64,000 bases of DNA, taken from Adiantum capillus-veneris (taxonomy: Eukaryota; Streptophyta; Polypodiopsida; Polypodiales; Pteridaceae). Position 1 is the first letter of the stretch; each line of letters starts with the position of its first letter. The translations under genes and the position numbers were made by a program. The notes under the pieces were generated by a model. It made no database searches. It was not told the DNA's origin and saw only the letters and a program-made list of their open reading frames with translations. The stretch is taken from assembly GCA_014529385.2 (NCBI GenBank), contig CM043946.1, forward strand, positions 35,860,558 through 35,924,557, given 5' to 3'. Shown piece by piece: positions 35,460 through 47,612 of the stretch.

Positions 35460-37168
35460 AAATTGAGAATAGGAGTTTTATGAAGTGTGTGCTGAGTGTC
35501 TATCACTCATTGGGTGGAGGAAGCTTTTTGCATGAGATTAGAGAATCCAGCCCAAACAAAATACAGAGAGATTTTTCAATAATTTTACCTATCGGTCCGT
35601 TTTTCTTTTTAAAGGCTCTCTCCAAAGCTCCCTCGGTTCCCCTACTGGGAGCCTTTCTCCCGTGATGCATCTTATAGCATTGTCATACTCAAGACAGATA
35701 AAAGAAAATTAACCTTGCCGATTGTTGACCTTGTCGAGTAATTTATCGGACTAAAAACTTAAAAACATCTACAATAATTGCAGAAACAAAACGTACTTAG
35801 GTTGCCCAATACTGCTGGCATTTACCCTTTAGATTTGACTTGCCGACAATGGGTTGAGCATAACCCTTTTTGACTACATCGGATTTGGTATCAACAACCT
35901 TGCACAGAGCATGCTCGTTGCATGTTGTGGAGGTAATGTCCAATTGGAGCCCTTTGGCCTCAAGGTTTTAAGCGTCTTGTGTGCTCCTTCTGCTTGAGAG
36001 GAGCCGTAAAAGTGGGTGAATTTCCATGGAATACACAATCTCTTAAGGCAAAATCCTTGCAGATAAATGGAATTGGCTAAGTTCAATAACAGCCTTGCTG
36101 TAACAACAATCAAGCCATGCTTGATAAACTCCAACATACCCCTTGGACGGAAATCATTGCACAAGTTGGAATTCACAACCCTAAACAGATGATTGCATAA
36201 TCAATGCAAAATTGAAGATGAAGCAAACATGAGTACCTGGACGCTGGTCGACCGGATACGATTGATACTAAATGCCGTCAAGAATCCTTGACTACTCTAA
36301 CCCTTGGATAGTTGTGCATGCATGTAGAAAAAATTCCACTTGATTGTGTCCTACACGGTCTTTGAATCCAATTCCAAGGCTTGATGCTTATCTTGGTTGG
36401 ATAACATGTCCTTTGAAAACTCCTCGCAAACTTATGACCATTGCTCGTTCAATTTTCCCTCTCTTTTGACGAGGAGATGGCCACATGCAAGTGTTTATGG
36501 TCTTTGCCACGCCACAACCGACATGCTTATGTCTTCGTGGTGGCTTGTAGTCCATCAGAGATTGTCGACATCCAACCTTGTCGAAATCAAGTCCCCTCTT
36601 GAGTGTGGAGGAGCTTCGAGATGAAGCCTTTGAAAAAATGGTTGAAAAGAGCTTCTAAACAAGGTAAAGTAGGCCTCAAAATTAGGAGGTAAAAAATCTA
36701 CAGGCTGTGGAAAATTTTTATGATTGTAGGAGAGCCAAAGAATGTTCCCGAATATGGCACCTTGTCAAGCTTCTTTGAACTCTGCGTATGCAGGGTGTGT
36801 GCACCGGGGTTGGGCATGCACCCTTGATTAATCAAATTGGTCAATTGAGGCAACGTGGGCGGTCAAAATGTGAAAAACTCCAAGCCAAGGGATGGCGACA
36901 ATGTCTATAAAGTGCGTCGAAAGAGACAAAGAGCTAGCGTGAGCTATGGATCTTGTTTAGTTTCATGCTTGTAGCGAAAGTTGTTCCTCTCCCCCCTGCG
37001 AACCCAACGAACCCACCCTCCTTGGGTATGGTGCAGGTCCATCTCGTTCTCTTCCTCGCTCCAAGGGTGCTTGCACACGGCCCCGAATTTCCTTCACCAC
37101 TCCTCTATTGCCAATGAGCATGCAAATAATGCAATCTCCACACCTTGTTTTCCCCCCAAAGTCATAAA
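35455..37168. other. No recognisable gene
   Basis: Frames at 35874-36176 (-) and 36397-36624 (+) are open but match nothing I know. This may be the eroded interior of the element whose LTR lies at 37182. Confidence 0.35.
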
Positions 37169-37329
37169 GCTCTAATACTATTGTGAGAACCTAGTGACTG
37201 CGTAGAGAGATTCTCCACCCTGCCACCCATTATATAGGCCCTTGGCCATCTTCTATATAATCCCTTGTCCACACCTAGCAGTCGGCCCTTTGTGTTCATG
37301 ACCCCCCTTGGTTTTCCCTTGGCCTTACA
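37169..37329 (-). mobile_element. Decayed LTR plus primer-binding site, related to the short-LTR Ty3/gypsy family
   Basis: On the - strand the LTR starts TGTAAGGCCAAGGGAAAACC (37329), very like TGTCAGGCCAAGGGCCAAAC of the element at 25152-31115, and ends about 148 bases later at 37182. One base inside lies TAGTATTAGAGC (37180-37169), the initiator-Met primer site with two transitions. The interior is unrecognisable and no second LTR was found. Confidence 0.65.
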
Positions 37330-38357
37330 AGAAACATTGGCTCCGTTTCTCTCAAAAAACCTCCTCTAATTACTTAAAGAGATTCTTTTTTTGCACATAG
37401 GTGACCATTTGTTCGGTTGGGTATTTGGGGATACCGGGGTGTCAGTCGGAGACCTATAGAGTAGGATTGGGATCAATGGGATAGTCTCTTCAGCTCTGAA
37501 GTGAGAAAGGGATATTCATTAAGTAAAAAGTGCAAACATACTATTGATTTTGGACATCATATTACATTTTTAGTTTTTCACATTTGGAGTAGGGTAAGTA
37601 AGCATCCCTTAGAATTGTGAACCACCCCTAAATTCATTCATAATACCAAGTTTAGCCAAAGTACATTTCAGAGAGTTATCTTGAGATTTTGCTTTGTGTT
37701 GAATTGAGTTAATTTTCTTGCAAAATTTGGGGAAAAATAGAGATACAAAGTCTTTTTTATAAACCATCAAAAATTAAAATTTTCAACTTTTACAATGTGG
37801 TAAAGTATCACAGTACTAGACAAAAGAGTGACATTTTGGAGTTGACTTCACACATTACCTATATATGTTTACATGGTGCATGCCAATTTTTGACCAACTT
37901 GGACATCAAAATTGAGACCAAGCAAACTAGTGAAAAATGCACAAACAGATCAAGAAATTGAGAAATTTGCTTGAAATCAAGTCCAATGCACACAAAAGGT
38001 ACCATTGGACTGGCAACGTAGTGCATTGTCAAACTGATAAGTTTGGTCAAAATCTTGAACAAAAGTTAAGTATCGTGATACTAGAATAGAGGATCTAAAT
38101 TGGGCTTTCACACCAAGTGTTCGATACAGAGGGTATGCACGTGCCTATAATAGCCCATAGGTGAAAAACAAAATTTGGACATCATGATCACCTATAGAAA
38201 GGAAAAACTGAAATCAAGCATTGTGAGATTGAAAATAGGGCTTTTGGACAACCCAAAGTGATCCAAATTCTACTAAAGTTTTCAAAGGCATTATACTTGA
38301 CAATTTAAACAAATGGGTTCTCTCAAAACATTCATAGAGAGTCAAGAACTCCAAGGC
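37330..38357. other. No recognisable gene
   Basis: AT-rich anonymous sequence; the longest frame (37859-38062, - strand) has no known match. Confidence 0.4.
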
Positions 38358-38450
38358 GATACTAGACTATTGTTCATAAGAAGGGTATGTATATAATGTA
38401 CCTGATACTAGACTATTGTTCATAAGAAGGGTATGTATATAATGTACCTG
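38358..38450. repeat. Perfect 46-bp tandem duplication
   Basis: GATACTAGACTATTGTTCAT begins at 38358 and 38404, and the two 46-base units are identical. A very recent duplication. Confidence 0.97.
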
Positions 38451-39085
38451 GCCTTTTTTATCAATAGAATTTGTATCCACTCAAGGCTTTTATTTTAGGG
38501 CTAGGAGCATTATCAATTATATCAATGATTTAAAGATCTGTTCAAAATTATTGGTTTTGAAATCTGACATTGTATATGCAAGTTACATATATTTTATGTT
38601 TTTGATTTTAGGAAAAAAGGGAAGGTTCTAGAGAGCCCTTATTTTTAGCAAAGTAGGTGTTGAATATTTTGTGGCTCTCACATGACTCAGAGAAAAGGAA
38701 TCCAAAAAGAGAGGCCGATGTGAACCTAAAAGCGGAGGACATCCATAGTCGAGTGTGTATAAAGCAGTGACACGAGAAACATTTAGCCAAAAATAGCGAT
38801 AAGCGAGGTATGGAGTCAAAAATCATGCACCGAGAATAATGCACCTCAGACTTCTATATAAAGTGGTAGAGAGAAAGTTCAATTCACATAGAGATCAAGA
38901 GAAGTCTGCAGCAAAACTTCTACGACACAATGAGAGCACAACATCTTGGCACTGCTATCCCCATCACCTTCCCCCTCCTTGACTTCCTCCAAGGCATAGT
39001 CCTTGGCATACTTGGCAATGAGGATACAAAAGCTTCGCTGACACTATTGGTTGTGTTTTGGGTACAAGCATTCACCAAAAGTCAA
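38451..39085. other. No recognisable gene
   Basis: Overlapping short frames on both strands (38608-38844 and 38930-39136) lack recognisable domains. Confidence 0.4.
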
Positions 39086-39137
39086 ACTTCCGAGGCGGTC
39101 ACCCATCCTATTACTATTTCAACCAGAAGCACCTAAC
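39086..39137 (-). ncRNA. 5S rRNA-derived fragment (internal control region, box C)
   Basis: On the - strand GTTAGGTGCTTCTGG is followed by AATAGTAATAGGATGGGTGA and CCGCCTCGGAAGT. This aligns with the 3' half of plant 5S rRNA (GTGCTTGGGC...AGTACTAGGATGGGTGACC.CCTGGGAAGT, from general knowledge), with the box C core GGATGGGTGACC unchanged. The 5' half is missing. Sequence beyond it (AACTCAATCGTTAGCTA on the - strand) is not 5S, so this is not a decayed 5S gene alone. A Cassandra-type (5S-carrying) retrotransposon LTR is the best alternative. Confidence 0.6.
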
Positions 39138-39420
39138 CAAAAGGTAGCTAACGATTGAGTTAAACCTTTTTGTTGTTTATATCTTCAAAAGAATGTGGGA
39201 TTAAATATTTTTTTTAAAATCCTACCTACGCTAAACCATATGTAGAATAAGCATATGAAGAAACATTTAGAACTAGCTAAATATGCATTTGCATGGGTGT
39301 ATTATGGACGCATGCACTAATAATTAGGAAATAAAATCCCTTATGTTTGTGTGATTTTGTTCAACTTAATCACCCTTGATGTTGTTATTATTCCTCCTTA
39401 ATTCCCCCCTTCTTCATCTC

Positions 39421-40065
39421 CTGAGAGTCAAATGTGAAGCACGATTTCCTTTCTACTTATGGTCGTGTATGTGGTAGGATGCATGTGTTCCTAATTAAAT
39501 AGATGCATAAACCTTGCACTAAAATCATATTATATATTTTCCAAATTGTTTATGAGTATAATTCCTTGTTGCAACTAACATCCATGTGGTTCCTATTGAT
39601 TCTAGTATTGCACCCTTTTGTATTTTGTGTGTACGTGAGAGATGGGCCCTTCTTGATCTCCTGATAGACGAATGCGTAGCAAAATTTCCTTTCTACTTAT
39701 GGTTGTGTATGTGGTAGGATGCATGTGTTCCTAATTAAATAGATGCATAAACCTTGCACTAAAGTCATATTATATATTTTCCAAATTGGTTATGAGAATA
39801 ACTAACATCCACCTGGTTCCTATTCTTTTTAGTATTACACCTGAGAGTTGAATGTGAAGCGTGATTTCCTTTCTAATTATGGTTGTGTATGTGGTAGGAT
39901 GCACGAGTTCCTAGTTAATTAGACACAAAAACCTTGCACTAAAGTCATATATATTTTTCCAGATTGTTTATAACTCCTTGTTGCAACTAACATCCACGTG
40001 AATCCTATCGATTTAAGTAGTACGCCCTTTTGTGTTTTGTGTGTATTGTGTGAGAGATGACCCCA
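39421..40065. repeat. Three tandem copies of a 180-240-bp unit
   Basis: Copies begin at 39421, 39661 and 39841, each starting CTGAKAG...AATG...GATTTCCTTTCTAMTTATGG and sharing TGTGTATGTGGTAGGATGCA and TTGCACTAAARTCATAT. The middle copy lacks about 60 bases near its end. Divergence is roughly 5-10% by eye. Confidence 0.93.
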
Positions 40066-40441
40066 CCAAGAAAGAGAACATGAAGTTCCAATGTCGTGCC
40101 TTAAGCTCCAGCAAACCCTCAACCTGTGGTACCAACGAATGAGTTTATGAGTCTTCCTCAACCACAAGTTGTCATCGCACCCACTCCTGTCATTACATAA
40201 GTTGACCTTAGCACAAGAAGCTTAAGATGTCCCAAAAATGACCATCATCATGAGACGAGCATGCATTTACTAATTAAATTAAAAACGTAGTTTGGCAAAA
40301 GAATTCTTTGATCTAAAAAAGATCTATTTGATCACTATAATAATTACTAATTAAGAATACAATTAACAAAATCATAGAATCAAAATATTATACTAAATAG
40401 CTCATGTAGTGTATCATTTTGCATACAATGATTACTTAGCA
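40066..40441. other. No recognisable gene
   Basis: Nothing assignable. Confidence 0.4.
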
Positions 40442-41470
40442 ACTATTACTAAGAGTTACATAGGGAAGCCTTGGTGAGAGGGTCTCGATGAGATGCAATT
40501 AGCCCGAGGGAAAGGAGATTGGGAGAGATGCTTTGTAATTCGGAATTCTATAAAACTCCCTAATTGCCTGACTCGCGTGTGTAAACCATTCATCTAAGAG
40601 AGTTTCAAAACTAGGAAACCTAAACTAGCAAAACTTGTCTAGACATGCAAGTTTTGCAAACAAGCTCACAAAATTGCCGATATTAAATTCCTTAGATTCT
40701 ATATAGACAAATTTTGGCTCCGAAAACATAGCAAGAGCACGTCCATGTATAGCACACAGAAATGCGCACCTGACATAATTTTTACTTTCTTTTTTAAGAA
40801 AAATTTTACCACTTTATGGGGAGGAGTCTTCCCTGCACAATGTTGTCATCTATAGCTACTATTACAACGTTGTCATTTCCAATGTTGCCCTAATTTGTGA
40901 AGTTATCAATGCCCAAGTTAGCCCCCAATTTACAAATATTACTTGCTTACTCATCATTGGGTGTGTTTGCACATTTCTTCCACTTAATTTCACTTCATTG
41001 AAATCAGTTTAGCACTCCATCTGTTTAGCTTCTATTACTAAAGAGTTAAGAGGGAAGCCTTTGGGGAGAGGGTCTCAACAAATGAGATGCAATTAGCCAT
41101 AGGGAAAGGAGATTGGAAGACGTGCTTTGTAATTTGGAATTCTATAAAACTTCCTAATTGCTTACTTGCGTGTGTAATCCATTCATCGAACAAAGTTCCA
41201 AAATTAGGAAACCTAATATAGCGAACTTGTTCGGACATGCAAGTTCTCACAAAATTGCCGATACTAAATTCCTTAGATTCTAAATAGACAAACCTTGGCT
41301 TCAAAAACGTAGCAAGAGCATGCCCATATAGCACATAGAGATTCCCACGTGACATGATCTTCACTTCCTTTTTTTAAGGGAAAATTTTACCTTTTTATGG
41401 GGGAGGAGTGTTCCACGGAAAAAATGTTTTCATCTATAGCTACTTCTGCAACATTGTCGTTCCCAATGAG
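40442..41470. repeat. Direct duplication of about 440 bp, copies at 40442 and 41031
   Basis: CTATTACTAA-AGTTA starts both copies. They share GGGAAGCC, GAGATGCAATTAGCC, GAATTCTATAAAAC and end at CATCTATAGCTACT...CAATG (about 40883 and 41470). They are separated by about 150 bases. Neither has LTR-type TG...CA ends, a primer site or a purine tract, so I call it a diverged segmental duplication. Confidence 0.88.
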
Positions 41471-41814
41471 ATGTGAACCTTGGTCTCCTCATTTTGCAAT
41501 TTTCTTGTTTCCTTTTCTAGTCAGATTTTTTTCTTGGGTGGAAGCAACTAACAACTCATCCTGAGGCCTGTACCACCAACCCTCCTTCCTCTCATGTATC
41601 CTCGCCTCTCTTATTTCTTTCAACTTGGTCAACTTCTCCATAAACAACTTGCGGCAAGCACCCAGAGCAAGTGCAACAATGCATTACAAGATCCTCTCCC
41701 CTCATAGTTACGAGGCTTTGTAAATCACAAGCTGCTTGACAAGTCAGCAAAGGGAGCGAATATCGCATCTAATTTGACAGAATCTGGCCCCCCTCGCCGT
41801 GGACTATGACAGTC

Positions 41815-41917
41815 GGGAATGGCCGTGCACTGTCCCTGCACTTGCGTGCTCCAACTTCCGCCAATTGCCATGTGGTCACCCGTTATTACAGGGAATGGCC
41901 ACTGCACGGCCATTCCC
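41815..41917. repeat. 15-bp perfect inverted repeat around a 73-base loop
   Basis: GGGAATGGCCGTGCA (41815-41829) and TGCACGGCCATTCCC (41903-41917). A further GGGAATGGCC lies at 41891. This has the size of a small foldback or MITE fragment; no target duplication was found. Confidence 0.75.
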
Positions 41918-42170
41918 TACCCCATGAACATTGGACGCATGGTTTCATTCAGCACTTGTTAACTATACCTAGTGACATTAACTATTCAGCTGGTTTGCAT
42001 CGTTGATGTTTCAAAAGCTATATCAAGTCCCCTCTTTTTCCTTGAAGTGGGTTGTCTCAATTCCTAAGTATTGACCATCATACACAGTTTTTCCAGCTAT
42101 TTGGCCTCGGACCTGCTCATTGCCTTCGGCCTTGGTTGTGTTCTGTTCTACACTGCCCCATTTTTGGGAC
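41918..42170. other. No recognisable gene
   Basis: Nothing assignable. Confidence 0.4.
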
Positions 42171-42252
42171 GTGTGTGTGTGTGTGTGTGTCCTTATCAAG
42201 ACTCTTCCACACTCTCCCCACCAACTTCAAAGGGTCACACACACACACACAG
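42171..42252. repeat. (GT)n and (AC)n tracts in inverted orientation
   Basis: (GT)n 42172-42190 and (AC)n 42238-42252 could pair as a hairpin with a 48-base loop. Confidence 0.85.
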
Positions 42253-42788
42253 AGTTTGTGTTTGGGCGCTTTAGCATTTGAAATGACGGAAATTCAGTGG
42301 ACGGCATGAATTTCCTTAAGTGTGTTCAATTTAAGCCACATCAAAAATAGATCACAGACTCTACATATCAAATTGTATCTGATAAATTGATTACAACTTT
42401 AGTAAGTGTAGAAAACAGACATCAGAATACAGGCTCTGTCAAACTCTGGTAGTGGGCCCCCTGCTAGGCTGAGTAACACCATGTTATGAGAGTCTAGACA
42501 CTTCCCAAGGCCTAGGACAGACATGATGGTGTGATATTTCGAAGGCTCCCGTCAATCTCTAGAAACCAATTTATCATCCAACAAGTTGAGGTCAAAGTTC
42601 CAAGGAAACTCCGTTTCAGGCCGTGTGGGATCGGAAACTCCGTTTCCAACATCCCCCACTTCTTGTCTCCTTCATGCCCTCTCTTCAGGAAGTTCCAAAA
42701 ATGGCATACAAAATACAACAATAAAAGACCCTTTCGAATCTGTTCCATCGCAAAGAGCAAGGGGCGATGATAAATTTAATGCGTTTCT

Positions 42789-42867
42789 GCCTACGTGGCA
42801 GAAGCAATTGCCATTAAAAAAGTCAACGATCGTTGAAATCAAGGACTTTCGCTAGTGCCACGTAGGC
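42789..42867. repeat. 12-bp inverted repeat GCCTACGTGGCA / TGCCACGTAGGC
   Basis: Arms at 42789-42800 and 42856-42867. The ACGTGGC core is also a plant bZIP/ABRE-type element, but no gene follows, so a MITE end is equally likely. Confidence 0.6.
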
Positions 42868-44025
42868 ACGAATTTAACCGCAGGTAAGAGCAACATGTTT
42901 GATGGTCTCATTCCATTCCCTATTTCATGTGACTATGGTTGAGGTACATGAAACTTAAAGCATCAAGTATTACACCCCTACAACAAACTTTTTGAACCGC
43001 TTGTAGACCAAAGCAGCACACCTGTTCGTACTGTAGACCTTTTGGCGGGCACCACAAGTAGACTATCACATAAAACTGTTGAATCCTGCACCCATCAGAG
43101 CTTCACTAACACGTTGGATTAAGCAGAAACAAATAACTATGGGCAATTTACCAGCTATTGGAGTTTGGAGAAAAAGGAGCAGCACCATAGCTAAAACCAA
43201 GCCCACTGACTGTTAATTACAGTAGAGGGATAACATAAAAAACATGTCAGCTGACCATAAATATAACTTGACATGGTTGCCTGATCCAGAGAACTCACTT
43301 TGAAAAAATAGAAGAAAAGCTTTTTTGGCAGATGCTGCAAGCCTGAACCCCAGGCCTCATTCACTTCTCTCACCCTCGTAAAAGAAATAAATAGCACCAA
43401 ATTAGGAGATCCCAACCACTGATTATATTCATCCCAATCGTTCAAAATGAATGGAAAAAGCACAAGCTGTAGGAATAGATCATTGTCACTCTGCAAAAGT
43501 ATACAAGTGCTTTAAGTCCCCAAACAGAATTCTCATGAAAGAAAATGTTAGGCCTTGCGAGATCGACTGTTTTTCAAACACACCCATAAAGCACATACAG
43601 AAGGGCTTTCCCTTCCAAAAAATAATTCACCATGTATGAACATCTTGATAGAGGCCAGACTGGCAATGCAATGTACAAAGTCTGTACAAATTACAGATAA
43701 CACAGAGAACAATATCTGACAGTTTGTGTCAGCGCTCCAGCTATGTGCTTGCCCATCCATTCTCTCCCTCACATGCCATCAAAATGTGCAAGCATGCTCA
43801 GCTATGATGCCCATCCTAGGCATATCCAGAATACATTGGTTGCGGCAACATTTCCACGAATGAGAGATGGGATGAGCCTCCTCAGCTTACACCAGCTCAC
43901 TGAGCAATAAGAGGTCAGATTATGGCTCAGGCTCTCATAGCTCCCTGCTGAACAGACATCTTCTCACATGGTCTACCCCTTGAGTGTGATTTTGGTGGTC
44001 GCACCATGGCGCACCGGGAAGGGTG
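42868..44025. other. No recognisable gene
   Basis: Frames such as 43191-43496 (-) and 43451-43639 (+) overlap on opposite strands and lack domains. Confidence 0.4.
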
Positions 44026-44066
44026 TGCGCGCGCGCGCGCGCGTGTGTGTGTGGGGGGGGGGGGGG
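44026..44066. repeat. (GC)n(GT)n followed by 14 G
   Basis: Alternating purine-pyrimidine sequence (Z-DNA prone) runs into an uninterrupted 14-base G run at 44053-44066. Confidence 0.92.
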
Positions 44067-44390
44067 AGCGACGAGAAACTTTGACGATAGAGAGAATTTA
44101 AAACTTCATTAGGACATAACATGATGTTCAGATGTATTATCAATTTGAAACGACCCAGACGACTTTAGATGGAGGATAAAAAGGGTGATTATGCACAAAG
44201 CATTAATTGATTGATACATAATTGCTTGAGTGATGTCGGTAATGGTCTATTTACCTGCTGTTTCAATTAGTGTGCGAAGTGTGTACAAGCAATAAGCAGT
44301 TGTAATCACTTCCGGTGAGTGATCGGACGGAAACAAGAAGATAACTAGAATCTGCAAAACTTTCACATCAAAACAGCTTGAATAACTAGG
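44067..44390. other. No recognisable gene
   Basis: Right flank of LINE-4's 3' end; nothing assignable. Confidence 0.4.
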
Positions 44391-44391
44391 G

Positions 44392-44464
<73 letters not shown>

Positions 44465-44475
44465 GAAATGAAATG
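44391..44475. repeat. G6(AG)n and GAAAT repeats at the LINE-4 3' end
   Basis: On the LINE strand the tail is TATAAC(ATTTC)n, then (TC)n of about 65 bases, then six C at the outer edge. The tail architecture parallels the (TATC)n(TC)n tails of LINE-2 and LINE-3. Confidence 0.95.
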
Positions 44476-44494
44476 TTATATTAACGTCTTCAAA

Positions 44495-44509
44495 AGGCCA
44501 AAGTGACCT
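44495..44509 (-). promoter_or_regulatory. LINE-4 3' tail hairpin
   Basis: AGGTCACTTTGGCCT on the - strand: 6-bp stem with a CUU loop, one U-G pair. Preceding bases GTAACTTTCTGGTCTCAT match GTAACTTTGGTCCCAT of LINE-2/3, and following GAAGACGTTAATA matches GAGGACGATAATA. Confidence 0.7.
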
Positions 44510-44720
44510 ATGAGACCAGAAAGTTACAATGCGGTGTATCTGATACAAAGTCAGATTAACAAAATAAATTAAACTAGGATAACAAAATATAAATACTGCG
44601 GAATCCTAAACTAAGCTGATAGGTGTCAAAGGTGAAAGGCGTGAAATGTGTTAACTAAGCAGTACAATGTGTAGACAATATGGGAGGGAAGTAGAGATCC
44701 ATCTTCATAGAGATCCATCC

Positions 44721-45496
44721 TCATCTGCACTTTGGACGACGAAAAAGTATGGCTCGAATCCTTTGCTGTAGCCTCCTTCGAAACTGTGTAGCTCCTCTTC
44801 TCCATCGGGGTCGTCTAGGTCTCCCTAGCTCCAATGCTCGGTCTATGAGAATGCCAGTAGTGTGGGTAGACCTGTCCTCTGTTGGCTGCTCCTCTGTCTG
44901 TTCTTCTGGGTGTACAATATCTATTGTAAAGAAATCTGTGATCTGTCTCTGGGGTTGTCTCTCTTCAGCTCTCCTCAGTAAAGTTTCTCTATGCCTGTGT
45001 AACTCAAGTAGATATAGCCCCAGACATCTCTGATCCTCATAACTCATGACCCTAGATAGAGGCCCAAAACCTTCTCTGAATAGACAATGAAAACGGCCTC
45101 GTATCTCATAGTACACTGTGCAATGACATATGTAATGTACCTCTGTCTCTGGCTTTAGATGGCATAAGCGGCATATCCTGCAGACAGGAAGTTGGTCGGA
45201 CGTGAGTATCTGGCCAATGGCACAACGCAAACCATGAGAAAGATGTGTGTCCATATAGCTAGGTCGAATCACAAACCCATCCCTTGTGAGGTGGAGAAGA
45301 TGCTCTCTATAGAAAGCCATCTTTGTGCCCAACTCTTGTATCGGCTCTATCCATGTCCTCCTCGTGTCCAGCTGACTCAGATCCTGACGAATGAGTCTAT
45401 TAATCTCTACCGCGTCAGAGACCTCAAGGGTGCCTGTAGAGAGTATTGAAAAGGAGGCAACCTGTCCATGGTAAAACCATGTGTCAGAGAGCTAAT
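44721..45496 (-). pseudogene. LINE-4 ORF2 C-terminus with zinc knuckle
   Basis: The 203-codon frame from 45332 holds CRLCHLKPETEVHYICHC, a C-x2-C-x8-H-x4-C knuckle at the position seen in other LINE C-termini. It is followed by a long basic tail (GRPRRPRWRRGATQFRRRLQ) not present in LINE-1/2/3. Upstream to 45496 the frame continues with a shift and a TGA. The stop at 44721 is followed by a 3' UTR of about 260 bases. This piece lies between the LTR element at 45497 and the (TC)n tail. Confidence 0.82.
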
Positions 45497-47191
45497 CGTC
45501 ACGGAGACGTGGCAACTGCTAACCTTAGTTGTTGGTTTCTTTCCAATGATTTTTGTTTAATTTTTGAGACCCTCTTTTTGAAGTTGCAAATGGTCGGACA
45601 TTGTACGGCCAATGTGAACAGTAGTTTCACCCGCAGACAGGAAGTTGGTCGGCACTGGATCTCGTAAAGTAAAAGGATGTCTAGGCTCAATTCAAGATCA
45701 TGTAGGTCCCCACGTCGCACTTAGCAAGTTGGTGGATATTAGGAAGTGAACTCAACAAAGGCATAAAGTCAAGGTGGGATCACCAACAGAAAGTATCCGA
45801 CAGTTGGGCCACATTGCACTTTTGGATGCGGTTCCAATGAGGATAGATGGTCAGAAGACCAACGGGAGTCCAACAGAAGCATCTCCTAAAAATTAGGGAA
45901 CTGCTATTTTGGGCCGTGAAATGTGTTCGCGTCATTAGCTTCAAAATGACAAGGGGAACATTTTATTACTCTGCTGCAAAGTCAGCTGATGCACCAGTTG
46001 AGAGATTTTTAAGCGGGAAGCCCAATGCGGGTAATTGCATGTATGAGTGCCAACTGGCACTTTTTGGCCAATTTACCAAGTGTCGGAGAAGAGAACTCGT
46101 AACTGACTTTTTGGAGCAGTTTTGGAGGCTGATAATTGTGATTTTCAGGCATTTCTCTCCATTTTTGAGCTTCCCATGACCTTATCTAGGACCAAGGAGC
46201 TCATTTTCAGCATTGAAAGGCATCAGATGCGTGTTTACAGGGCTGTTTTGCTAAGTTTTCAGCGATACGCAGGTTTTGGCAGCCATGGAAATCTTCCCCT
46301 TTTTGCATCTATTTGTTCACAGATGCATTACAGGTCAAGGGCAGAAGAGGGGGCGCTCGATTTATACTGGGGGGATGCTTCATTGAGAGTCTGTTACAGG
46401 TTAAGAGCTATGGAGTGCTTTCTTTCCCTCTCATGTACAGTGTGGTGCTAAGAGTGATGCCTTGCACGCTACACACGCTCTCTCTCCCCCCTACGTGCAG
46501 TTATGTGATGCCCCACAAGAGGGCTCTTCATTTGACTGATGTACAGCTGTGTGATTTCATGCTTTTGTGCTGAGGCAAGAGCCTCCTTGAGCAGGAACAG
46601 GGGTAGCTAATTGCTACTTCAAAGCAGGCACCGGTGAGGGTCATAACCTCACCGTACAGGTGCATTTTTAGCGCTGTAAATTGACTGTTTTTCAGCCATA
46701 GGGACGCCAGAACCATTGGGAATAGTGCCCCACTGGCAGAGGACAGTTAGGGGACTGTTTAAGGTTGAAAACAGGGCAAAAACCAGTACATACAGCGAGC
46801 TGAATTTACTGTTTTTGGGCAGGAATCAGAGGGTATACGCCAGTGGAAGTGAGTTTCAGCGGGGGAATTGGTTTCGCGTAAGTTTTGGGGCTGTTATGCT
46901 GCCGAAATTTGGCCAAATCAAGTAGTATCTAGTGTGATACAGGTAAAAGATTCCTAGGACCTTACTTTGTAATTTACCCTCTCAAAGAATAAAGAAATAC
47001 CGAAAGGGGCACCCATTTTGGGGCCTACAGGTTGTCGGCGTCTGCTTGGGGCATTCTAGCTTCCGAGCCGTGTGTGCGCTAAGTGTTAATTCCCGTCGCA
47101 GGTTCTCTTTGCAAAGTGCTCTGTGAGTGTGTGTCTAAAGTAAAGAATTTCGGGTGAAAGCCAACGCCTACCGCCCCACGGGCCGGTTTCA
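45497..47191 (+). repeat. 5' LTR (1695 bp)
   Basis: Starts CGTCACGGAGACGTGGC (the first T has become C) and ends ACGGGCCGGTTTCA. AATAAAGAAATA near 46988 is a candidate polyadenylation region. It differs from the 3' LTR at roughly 4-6% of positions by eye, with several small indels. Confidence 0.93.
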
Positions 47192-47211
47192 TGGTTTCGT
47201 TGCCGGGACAT
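47192..47211 (+). promoter_or_regulatory. Primer-binding site, Asp-tRNA-like
   Basis: TGGTTTCGTTGCCGGGAC abuts the LTR. It matches the plant tRNA-Asp 3' complement (from general knowledge) at 13 of 18 positions, including ten in a row (CGTTGCCGGG). Confidence 0.6.
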
Positions 47212-47612
47212 CAATCACTTTTTCCTCAAGAAGTGAGCCTCGGTTGTTTTGGGTAAAGACACAGAGTACAGGAACTTGGAATTACACTATGACTGACAGG
47301 ATGAACGACACCAAGGAAGAGGGTTTCTCTTCACAGGACAGACACGAAATTCCGCATGTTCGCCCTGCCAAAAACTGGTCAAATTAGGGCTGATTTTCTG
47401 CTACGTTTTTAGGGTTTGCAAGTATGAACCAAGATGAGATAGGGAGAGGTCTCACAGTGGTAGATTGGCCACTAGATCTCCTGCGGGAGTGATGTGGGTC
47501 TGCCAAGTGGCACGCTGCTCGCCAATTCTTTGAGGCGATTGCTTGGATTCTTTGATGCATTGGTAAATCATCTTGAAATTTGAGCTTACTTGGCCGTGGG
47601 TAGTACGCCATA

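Noticed and set aside
38930-39136. 68-codon frame
   Set aside because: Half of it overlaps the 5S-like fragment; no recognisable domain.
40442-41470. Direct repeats considered as a TRIM element
   Set aside because: No TG...CA ends, primer site, purine tract or target duplication.
42789-42867. ACGTGGC boxes considered as a promoter
   Set aside because: No gene lies within range; an inverted-repeat element explains them equally well.
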